A program made the position numbers and the translations under genes. From an uncultured Lachnospiraceae bacterium (lineage in GTDB: Bacteria; Bacillota; Clostridia; Lachnospirales; Lachnospiraceae), in assembly GCA_910576535.1 (NCBI GenBank), contig CAJTKK010000005.1, positions 101,136 through 165,135 on the forward strand: a DNA stretch of 64,000 bases. The letters run 5' to 3'. The notes under the pieces are model-generated. The model did no database searches, was not told the DNA's origin, and worked only from the letters and a program-made list of their open reading frames with translations. Each line of letters begins with the position of its first letter. Position 1 is the stretch's first letter. Below, piece by piece: positions 51,834 through 58,919 of this stretch.

Positions 51834-53906
51834 ATGTATTGCACTTCTTGCGGAACACAAATCGCGGACGATAGCACATTTTGTCCGAATTGCAAAAAGT
51901 CTGCCCAACAGGACGACAAGCTGGCAGGGCTGGTAGCCGCAGCGCGTATTGGAGATCAGGATGCTATCAGCGTTTTATATGAAAAGACTTACAGCAAGGT
52001 CTATTACACGGTCAAGTCCATGATTAAAGATGAGGACGCGGTGTTTGACATCGTACAGGACGCTTACATAAAAGCATTCACTCATCTGGACAGCTTTCAG
52101 GGCGACACGAAGTTTTTGGCATGGGTACGGCAGATTGCCGCCAACACAGCCCGGGATTGGCTAAAAAAGAAGCGTCCCATGCTGTTTGCGGAACTGGAAT
52201 CTGGCGATGGGCAGGATACTCCCGTGGAGGAACTGTTTCCAGATGAGCGCAGCGAGCATCTCCCGGATCAGATCATCGACCGGAAGGAAACAGAATACCT
52301 GATCCGCGAAATCATAGAAGAACTGCCAGAGGACCAGCGCGCTGCTATCGGCATGTTCTACTACGAGGAAATGTCGGTAAAGGAGATTGCCGCCGCTATG
52401 GGCGTCTCTGAAAGCGCAGTCAAGAGCCGGCTGATGTATGGACGCAGAAAAATCGAAAAGAAAGTCCGGGAACTGGAAAAGCAGGGTACAAAGCTCTACA
52501 GTCTCTCTCCGCTTCCATTCCTGCTGCTTCTTTTCTACAACCAGAAGGCATACGCAGCCGAGGCGCCGGACAGCCGGATTCTTCACGCCATCCTTGCTGC
52601 GCAGCCCACTGGCGCCGCCGCAGCGGACGTAAGCATACAAGGCGCCCATACGGCCGGAACAGCAAGCGCCGAAGCAGCAACTGCCTCTGCAGCCGGCGGC
52701 CTTGGCGCGCTAAAAACCGGAATCATCGCTCTTGCTGCCGTACTAGTTGTTAGCCTTGGCGCTTTTGGCGTGATCCGAATCGCCTCCCGCTCCGCTGAAC
52801 CGCAAGAATCATCAGCCACCGAAGACGTCATCATCCAGGAAACATCAGAGGCGCCGGCGGAATCTGATTCCATCGGCCGGAAAGAACCGGAGCTATCGGA
52901 GGAATCTGCCCTTACCGGTCAGGAAGAGCCGGAGGTATCGGAGAAATCTGCCCTTACCGGTCAGGAAAAACCGGATCCCGTCCATGAAGCTCTAGAGCAG
53001 TACCGTATCATCATCAGTCAGGCAAACAGTTATGAATATGGTAAATATGCGGAAACAAACGAGTCATGGCTTGAACCCGTTGGCTACCAGTATGCACTAG
53101 TGCAGATGCAGCCGGACGATCCGGTTCCGACACTACTGCTGGAAAAGGAAATAATGGATACTGAGTTATCGGTATCCCATAGCTATGCCCGCATCTTTCA
53201 ATATGACCCGGATACAAAAACGGTACACCAGCCCACTGAGGCGATTGCCAACGGAGGAAGCCGCGGCGGACTCTCTATGGCCGGGGATGGATACGGAATT
53301 TTTGACCTAAACTGGTCCGGAGGAACCGGTGAAGGCTCCGTTGAACGGATCACGCTGGAAGGAGATTCCCTTAGTAAAGACACCTGTTGGAGCGGCCAGA
53401 TATTCGAGATGCCCGACTCGATCACCTTTATTGAAATTGAATGGCACGAGATTGAATCACTGTCCGCACTGGACAGTTGGACAGCGCCTGAATCAGGCGA
53501 GGCAGCGCCGTCAGAGCCGGCCGGCAGTGATACGCTTCCCACCGATGGGGATCGCATCGTACTCACCGGCACTGTTGGTACATATGATTATGACGAGATT
53601 ATTGCGCTGCAAGGACAACCCGACCCCAACGGCTGGGATGAGCGTTCCGTGGAGTATTCCCGAAGCCAAACCTATCGCGTGATCGTACTTGATACGCCGC
53701 AGGATTTGAGCCTCAACAGCGGCAGCGGGGACAATTATTCCATCCATGAAGCCTTAATGATCAATCTCTGTTACATTGACGACATAGACCAGTATGAGGG
53801 TCAATATATCACGTTCAGCATCGACCCAGCTACTACCTGGTGGCCCAGCGACACATCGCTTCCCTTCGGGCAGCCTATCGCCGGAGATATCCATATTCTT
53901 GAATAA
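51834..53906 (+). CDS. zinc-ribbon sigma-70 family factor with membrane anchor and external domain
   Basis: A 690-residue protein. Residues 1-22 are a zinc ribbon (YCTSCGTQIADDSTFCPNCK). Sigma-70 region 2 follows at about 35-110 (DEDAVFDIVQDAYIKAFTHL, FLAWVRQIAANTARDWLKKK) and region 4 at about 155-210 (LPEDQRAAIGMFYYEEMSVK, EIAAAMGVSESAVKSRL). An Ala-rich linker leads to a membrane helix near 295-315 (IIALAAVLVVSLGAFGVIRI). Then come two copies of a 16-residue unit (SEESALTGQEEPEV, SEKSALTGQEKPDP) and a 300-residue part outside the cell. A sigma factor tied to the membrane with its own sensor-like domain may need proteolysis or may signal directly. AGGAGG precedes the ATG. Confidence 0.88.
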   Translation: MYCTSCGTQIADDSTFCPNCKKSAQQDDKLAGLVAAARIGDQDAISVLYEKTYSKVYYTVKSMIKDEDAVFDIVQDAYIKAFTHLDSFQGDTKFLAWVRQIAANTARDWLKKKRPMLFAELESGDGQDTPVEELFPDERSEHLPDQIIDRKETEYLIREIIEELPEDQRAAIGMFYYEEMSVKEIAAAMGVSESAVKSRLMYGRRKIEKKVRELEKQGTKLYSLSPLPFLLLLFYNQKAYAAEAPDSRILHAILAAQPTGAAAADVSIQGAHTAGTASAEAATASAAGGLGALKTGIIALAAVLVVSLGAFGVIRIASRSAEPQESSATEDVIIQETSEAPAESDSIGRKEPELSEESALTGQEEPEVSEKSALTGQEKPDPVHEALEQYRIIISQANSYEYGKYAETNESWLEPVGYQYALVQMQPDDPVPTLLLEKEIMDTELSVSHSYARIFQYDPDTKTVHQPTEAIANGGSRGGLSMAGDGYGIFDLNWSGGTGEGSVERITLEGDSLSKDTCWSGQIFEMPDSITFIEIEWHEIESLSALDSWTAPESGEAAPSEPAGSDTLPTDGDRIVLTGTVGTYDYDEIIALQGQPDPNGWDERSVEYSRSQTYRVIVLDTPQDLSLNSGSGDNYSIHEALMINLCYIDDIDQYEGQYITFSIDPATTWWPSDTSLPFGQPIAGDIHILE

Positions 53907-53917
53907 AGTATTTTTAA

Positions 53918-54067
53918 ATTGATTCAAAAACATGCATATTCTCAGTTGCGGCAGCATTACCTGCTGTAGCCAAAATCACAAATGCGATATCCGGCTCACT
54001 TAATCATGCAAGCCGTGCATACAGACCTGGTGATTATTGCAGAGGCTATGACAATGAAAACTGGTGA
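53918..54067 (+). pseudogene. decayed copy of the small hydrophobic protein's C-terminal half
   Basis: A frame open from 53918 to TGA at 54065-54067 reads VAKITNAISGSLNHASRAYR and PGDYCRGYDNENW. It matches the tail of the 87-residue protein at 49865-50128 (ASAIGGGFQNASRAYRYGDR) in order and spacing. It has no start codon and lies on the opposite strand from the intact copy. It shows that parts of the AAA-protease locus were duplicated and then decayed. Confidence 0.55.
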
Positions 54068-54210
54068 TTGCCACGGAAAGGGAAGGATTTTCATTTTGAC
54101 GGCGAAAATGTAAAAAAATGGCTGCGTACATAACATTTTTCAATGAGGCAGATGGATTTTTCGAGATTATGAAAAACAGACTATAACTACGGATCTTCTA
54201 TGACAATAAT

Positions 54211-54242
54211 GGGCGAAAGGCTTAAAAACAAGCTTTTCGCCC
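54211..54242 (+). terminator. intrinsic terminator downstream of the sigma factor region
   Basis: GGGCGAAAGGCTT and AAGCTTTTCGCCC form a 13-bp stem with one mismatch and a 6-base loop, followed by TTACTTTAT. It closes the plus-strand sigma transcript some 305 bases after the gene. From 54243 to 54498 I see no feature. Confidence 0.6.
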
Positions 54243-54498
54243 TTACTTTATATATAAGCTATAGATAGGTATGTCACGCACGGATGACTGACATCATCCA
54301 TCTGAAGGTTCTTCATACTTACTCCGGCAGACACCCTTCATACAGATACTTCACTCCTATGTATCTATGTCCAGTTAAAGATTAAATTGGTAACAGTAAA
54401 TCCTATACTAAAATCCTAAGTCATTTGCCTTGATGATTCTTTCAATAAGCCTGTCCCATACTCTGCCTTTCCGTTACCTCCTTGTTCCTCTATCATTT

Positions 54499-55368
54499 CT
54501 AAATTGACAGAAACCACGCCTCATCAATCATATAGTCATTCACCGGAGCAACTCCTAATTGCAATTCCCTTAACTTGTCCACTAATTCATCTCCATCAAC
54601 TAAATCAATTGGAGTAGTTCCTGATCTGTTTGCCTCTTCAATGGCAGGTGTCGAAAATTTCCCGGTTGTTATAAATAAACCTTTGTCGGCTCTTCCTTGC
54701 ATAGCTCCTCTAAAATCCCGGATTTCTCCAGCAGATACTGTTCCAGTATAGCGCTTACATTGAAACAGCATATGAAAACTGATTATACCATTTAATTTTA
54801 CGATTCCCGTACCATCTATCCCTCCATCCCCTGTTTTTCCAGTCACTTTAACCTGAGTAAATCCAGATTCTCTTAATAACCTTTGCGTTAATCGTTCAAA
54901 AGCATCTGGTTTTAATTTCAATAAAATATTTTTTAATTTTTCACGCCACGATTGTATCTCCTCTGGTGTATCTACACCATCATTTTCCAAATTTTCATCT
55001 TCAATATTTATATGATGGGCATCGCTTGTTTTTAAAAAAGTCATTTCGCGAACCTTTTGTACAACTTCTTCAGGATTAATCTTTTCCAACTCTCTCCCCA
55101 TTGTTGTCAAAGACCATACTCCTCTTGAAGAATTTTCCAAGATTCCTACTTTCTTCATATATGTCCTTGTCCATGCTAAGCGATATTCGACTTCTGATTT
55201 ACTGCTATTACCATGCATGATTTCTTGCACTTCTATTGGTAACTTTAATATCTCAACTGTCTTATCATCTATTTCTCTAATTGTTCCAGACCCTCCTAAT
55301 TCTTTCATAGCCTGAAATAATTCACACATCATATCATTATAAGCAGGTACTTCAAAAGAATTTCTCAT
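54499..55368 (-). CDS. Mrr-type restriction endonuclease
   Basis: A 289-residue protein with an N-terminal winged-helix Mrr_N domain (MRNSFEVPAYNDMMCELFQA, EVEYRLAWTRTYMKKVG, GVWSLTTMGREL) and a C-terminal Mrr catalytic domain of the PD-(D/E)XK type: FERLTQRLLRESGFTQVKVT, then GDGGIDGTG (Asp) and MLFQCKRYTG (Gln-x-Lys), and GLFITTGKFSTPAIEEA. Mrr enzymes cut modified foreign DNA and need no methylase partner; none is nearby. I take the ATG at 55368, which has GAGGTG 7 bases upstream; an in-frame TTG lies at 55374. Its ATG overlaps the TGA of an upstream remnant. Confidence 0.93.
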   Translation of the reverse strand: MRNSFEVPAYNDMMCELFQAMKELGGSGTIREIDDKTVEILKLPIEVQEIMHGNSSKSEVEYRLAWTRTYMKKVGILENSSRGVWSLTTMGRELEKINPEEVVQKVREMTFLKTSDAHHINIEDENLENDGVDTPEEIQSWREKLKNILLKLKPDAFERLTQRLLRESGFTQVKVTGKTGDGGIDGTGIVKLNGIISFHMLFQCKRYTGTVSAGEIRDFRGAMQGRADKGLFITTGKFSTPAIEEANRSGTTPIDLVDGDELVDKLRELQLGVAPVNDYMIDEAWFLSI

Positions 55369-55480
55369 TTCCAATCACCTCTCATCTCTTGATTTATCAC
55401 TTTAAAATACTTCAACGCATCCTTTATCGTTTCCACTTTCTCCGCTGCCGGATGCGTTTCCTTTGAAATAAAAAAAATTC
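55365..55480 (-). pseudogene. remnant of an unknown gene, copy A of an HPxAEKV module
   Basis: A frame without a start reads ISKETHPAAEKVETIKDALK and YFKVINQEMRGDWK, and its TGA overlaps the Mrr ATG (ATGA). It is in the same frame as the KilA-N gene upstream, after a TAG and a TGA. A clearly related piece lies at 56323-56520. I do not recognise the family. Confidence 0.4.
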
Positions 55481-55493
55481 ATTCTGTTGTTAT

Positions 55494-56314
55494 CTATCCT
55501 TTATGCAAGTCCACTCCTAATTTTGGCAAATTATTTAAACTTACAGTCTCTAACGCCTGCAACTGCCATACCGCCAATTGCCGAGGCAACTCCATTCTTT
55601 CCTTTTGTTTCCTTCCCTGATTAATCAAAATTGCATTATAACTCTCCAGATTCGCAAGTGCAAGTAACCGATTCAGCGTTGCCCCATCCCACATATTTCC
55701 TTTCACTGTTGAATTTTCATCTTTCCATTGCCTTGCTGTCTTTCCGAACAAAACAACATTCAATATATCTGCTTCATTGGCATATGTATAAGCTATTTGG
55801 GCAGACGTTAATTCTGGCGGAATCAAATTTCCCTTAATTGCACCTGTATGTATCCTATAATTCAGCTTAGAAATTTCTCTATTCAAATTCCAATTCAAAG
55901 ATAATCGGCTATTCTCGTCTGTTTTTAACCTCCTGGAATCTTTCATAATATACAACTGAAATTCAGGAGAAATCCAAGCTGCAAAAGACATAGCAATATC
56001 GCTATGGGCATATGTTCCTCCGTAGCGTCCTGCTTTTGAAACAATACCAATAGCATCTGTCGCTTCTATCCATTTCTTAGGCGACATTGTAAAGGCATTG
56101 GCACCTGCCTGCTTTTGAAACCCCTCGAATTCGAGGGGTTTAAAATCTGGTTATGAAGCCTTTCCCATAGTCCCAGAAAATCTATCACATCCCGGTTTCT
56201 CATCCAGTTTTAAATAACCGCCGTTGGGTCATCGCTTTTATACCGGGCAATATCCGTCAATGAAATAAATTCATTTTCAAAATCCTGCGTATAAATTCCA
56301 ATATCTATTCCATA
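55494..56314 (-). pseudogene. KilA-N domain protein gene, broken
   Basis: A KilA-N (phage antirepressor-like DNA-binding) gene. Its N-terminal part survives as ENEFISLTDIARYKSDDPTA, but a TAA at 56210-56212 replaces a codon between AVI and NWMRNR, and one base is missing near 56150, after WERLHN. From there the correct frame continues as FKPLEFEGFQKQAGANAFTM and then SPKKWIEATDAIGIVSKAG, GGTYAHSDIAMSFAAWISPE and so on to the stop at 55494. No start codon is left upstream. The 197-codon 3' part from 56087 is open, but it lacks half of the domain. KilA-N genes of this type are common in phage-derived and accessory DNA. Confidence 0.85.
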
Positions 56315-56322
56315 TTAGAAAA

Positions 56323-56520
56323 TTCTTCCTATCAATTATTATCATCTTTCCACATTTCCCGATATGCTTCAATGTATCCTTTATTGCTGTAACCTTCTCT
56401 GCCATCGGATGTTTCCTGGGCTGTTTTAATTCTTTCACCACATTAGATGCATCATACATTGCCAAACCCAAAGACCTGTTCACATCTGCGATATGTGAAG
56501 TACATACTTTAAATTCATAT
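56323..56520 (-). pseudogene. remnant of an unknown gene, copy B of an HPxAEKV module
   Basis: An open frame without a convincing start: YVEKKYEFKVCTSHIADVNR, SLGLAMYDASNVVKELKQ, and then HPMAEKVTAIKDTLKHIGKC. The HPxAEKVxxIKDxLK segment is matched by copy A at 55365-55480, also at the DNA level (CATCGGATG and TTCAATGTATCCTTTAT-like strings). The pair flanks the broken KilA-N gene. An in-frame ATG at 56456 or a GTG at 56483 could give a peptide of about 60 residues. Confidence 0.4.
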
Positions 56521-56639
56521 TTCTTCTCAACATACTCCTATATTATTCATATGTAATTTTCGGTTTCGGCTGATATTCTTACCCTCTCTGCTATTGTATC
56601 CAACGGCACCCGACCCTGATCTTTCTCCAAATTCCACCG

Positions 56640-58040
56640 TTACATTAATGACTCTATCTGTGATTTGTAGGACAAGAGTACAATGGTCTCGACATTCGCC
56701 GTCCAAGGAAACTGGTCCACTGCCACAGCCCGTTCCACCTCATACCCTTTTTCCAAAAAAACCTCCAGATCCCTCACAAGGCTAGTGGGTTTACAAGAGA
56801 TATAAACCAGCCGTTCCACCCCATAATCTATTATCTTCCGCAACGCTTTTGGATGTATCCCGTCCCTTGGAGGATCCAGGATAATGAAATCCGGCTTTTC
56901 CTCTATTCCATCCAATACCTTCAATACATCCCCAGCTATAAATGCACAGTTATCCAAACCGTTCATTTCTGCATTCTTCCGCGCTGCCTCTACCGCTTCC
57001 TCCACGATTTCCACGCCAATCACTTTTTCTGCAGCGCCGGCTACCATTTGCGCAATCGTTCCCGTACCGCTATATAAGTCGAAAACCACCGGCCCCTTTT
57101 CCCCTTCCTTTGGCAGCAAACCGATATAATCCCTGGCTGTCCGGTAAAGCTCTTCCGCGCCATAAGTGTTCGTCTGGAAAAAAGAAAATTCCGATATCCT
57201 GAATTTCAGTCCCAGCAGTTCATCATAAAAATAATCCTGTCCAAACAAAATATCCGTTCCATCATTTTTTACCACATCCGCATTGGAATCGTTCTTCGTA
57301 TGAAGAATCCCCACAATTTTCCCCGCCAGATCCAGATGCAGCAGAGCATCCGTAAAAGGCTTTAAATCATGCTCTTCCTGTGTCGTTGTCACCAGTGCAA
57401 TCAATATCTCGCCCGTTTTTGCCGCCTTACGTACCAGCAAATGCCGCAGATACCCCTCATGCCTTAACCGATGAAAAAAACTGACCTTTCTTTCCGCAAA
57501 AAAATCCCTTACACACCTTAAGATTTTCCGGTAATCCTCATCTACAATCTGACATCCGTCCACTGTCACAATGTCATAAAAACTGCCCCGTTTATGCATC
57601 CCCAAAGCCAATGGGCCGTCTTTTTGCTCATCCCCAAAAGAAAATTCCATCTTATTCCGGTACCCATAAGGAACCGGGCTGGGTTTCATGCCTTCATACA
57701 CATATCCCCTGCCCTGTCGTCCCAATACAGAATCCAGCAATTTCTTCACCTGTTCTTCTTTTATGCGTAACTGTTCTTCATAGGGAAGAGAAAGATATGT
57801 GCATCCCCCGCAGCTTCCAAAACACGGACACGGACTTGCTGTCTCCAAAGGAGATTTTTCCAGCACTTCCAAAATCCTCCCTTCCGCTTTCCCCTTCCTT
57901 GCCTTACTCACCATAAAAGAAATTTTCTGCCCTGGCAATGTATTTTTTACTACGCAGGTTCCGCTGCCGCATATTACAACCCCTTTATTTGGAAACTCTA
58001 TTTTCTCCACTATTCCTTCCAGTATGTCGCCTTTTTTCAT
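56640..58040 (-). CDS. rlmD: 23S rRNA (uracil-5-)-methyltransferase, RlmD/TrmA family
   Basis: Methylates C5 of a uracil in 23S rRNA using SAM. The 466-residue protein has an N-terminal TRAM domain (KKGDILEGIVEKIEFPNKGV), the Fe-S cysteines in ASPCPCFGSCGGCTYLSLPY, and the methyltransferase fold with VFDLYSGTGTIAQMVAGAAE, FIILDPPRDGIHPKALRKI and the catalytic Cys in LVYISCKPTSLVRDL. Firmicutes relatives (RlmCD) modify U747 and U1939; which one it uses cannot be told here. The start at 58040 has GGAAAGG just upstream. Confidence 0.93.
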   Translation of the reverse strand: MKKGDILEGIVEKIEFPNKGVVICGSGTCVVKNTLPGQKISFMVSKARKGKAEGRILEVLEKSPLETASPCPCFGSCGGCTYLSLPYEEQLRIKEEQVKKLLDSVLGRQGRGYVYEGMKPSPVPYGYRNKMEFSFGDEQKDGPLALGMHKRGSFYDIVTVDGCQIVDEDYRKILRCVRDFFAERKVSFFHRLRHEGYLRHLLVRKAAKTGEILIALVTTTQEEHDLKPFTDALLHLDLAGKIVGILHTKNDSNADVVKNDGTDILFGQDYFYDELLGLKFRISEFSFFQTNTYGAEELYRTARDYIGLLPKEGEKGPVVFDLYSGTGTIAQMVAGAAEKVIGVEIVEEAVEAARKNAEMNGLDNCAFIAGDVLKVLDGIEEKPDFIILDPPRDGIHPKALRKIIDYGVERLVYISCKPTSLVRDLEVFLEKGYEVERAVAVDQFPWTANVETIVLLSYKSQIESLM

Positions 58041-58262
58041 CCGCCTTTCCCTTTTCCTTCCTGTTCTTTTTCCTGCCTTGTTTGAATGCGAAAACCTGCA
58101 ATGAGCCTTATGCAAAGCTCTCCCTTGTTAAATCCGGAAAAACAGCCTTTGTACCACGCACGGTTACACCTGGCCATTTTATTTTGTGCATAGCGGCACA
58201 TCCCTTAAAGATTTTTCAATATGAGAAATTGCAGGGCTATTCTCCATAATGGCCCGGATATC

Positions 58263-58366
58263 AAAAAGCTTGTCCGGCAATCCCGCCTGGGAAATGGAAC
58301 AGCGCAGATTTTCCACATAAACTTTTTATTCCATCTGCCAGGCGGGGCTGCTGGACAAGCCTTTTT
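58263..58366. repeat. 104-base imperfect inverted repeat
   Basis: AAAAAGCTTGTCC, then GCA and CCCGCCTGG and ATGGAA on the left arm, pair with TTCCAT, CCAGGCGGG, TGC and GGACAAGC(C)TTTTT on the right. Arms are about 37 bases with three short interruptions, and the middle about 30 bases. A-run and T-run lie at the ends, so it could terminate transcription on both strands, but it is much longer than a normal terminator and resembles a small palindromic mobile element. Confidence 0.6.
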
Positions 58367-58384
58367 CATCCAAATCCCATTATA

Positions 58385-58417
58385 CAAAAACGGAATGTAC
58401 AAAACAAGTACATTCCG
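58385..58417 (-). terminator. intrinsic terminator of the acidic membrane protein gene
   Basis: CGGAATGTAC (58391-58400) and GTACATTCCG (58408-58417) form a perfect 10-bp stem with a 7-base loop. Read on the minus strand it is followed by TTTTTGTATA, 47 bases after the gene stop. Confidence 0.85.
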
Positions 58418-58464
58418 CTTCAAAAATCATTCTTTCACCTTATTCCCTCTGATAACATCCGCAA

Positions 58465-58761
58465 CTATTGTTCCTTAGAGTCCTCTTCATGAACTTCTTC
58501 TTCCTCGTCGTCCTCATCCTCAAAAAAATCATCGTCGAAGTCATCATCAAAATCGTCTTCAAAGTCTTCCAGATAATCCGGCTTTAAGTAACGGTAAACT
58601 GCATATGCGATGCCTGCTACTGCAGCCACTGCGCCGGCTACTGCCAAAACCCAGAGTACAGTATTGCCGCATTTGCATTTCTTTTCTTCTTCCTTCTTGC
58701 CTAACAGCTCATTAATCCTTGACATATCAATATATTCTTCTAACTTGTTCAATCTGTTCAT
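58465..58761 (-). CDS. small single-pass membrane protein with acidic tail
   Basis: A 98-residue protein: a soluble N-terminus with a short charged helix (NRLNKLEEYIDMSRINELLG), two cysteines in EEKKCKCGNTV, one membrane helix (LWVLAVAGAVAAVAGIAYAV) and a tail of almost only Asp, Glu and Phe (residues 72-98). This layout is common in clostridial DUF4366-like proteins, but I cannot confirm the family. The acidic tail could bind cations or basic proteins. It stands alone, with its own terminator. Confidence 0.7.
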   Translation of the reverse strand: MNRLNKLEEYIDMSRINELLGKKEEEKKCKCGNTVLWVLAVAGAVAAVAGIAYAVYRYLKPDYLEDFEDDFDDDFDDDFFEDEDDEEEEVHEEDSKEQ

Positions 58762-58919
58762 AGCTCATACCTCTCTTCGTCTTTACTTGGTTTATTGTTG
58801 CCTTGCCGGACATAAATTATCATGGATGCCATTTCCAACTTCTGCAAAATCTACAAACCTTTTTTCTATTATATAATATAACACTAATTCCAAAAATTTA
58901 CTATAAAAATTTGATAAAA

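Noticed and set aside
55494..56087. Intact 197-residue KilA-N protein
   Set aside because: The conserved N-terminal half of the domain continues upstream in other frames, with a stop and a one-base loss, so the open part is only a fragment.
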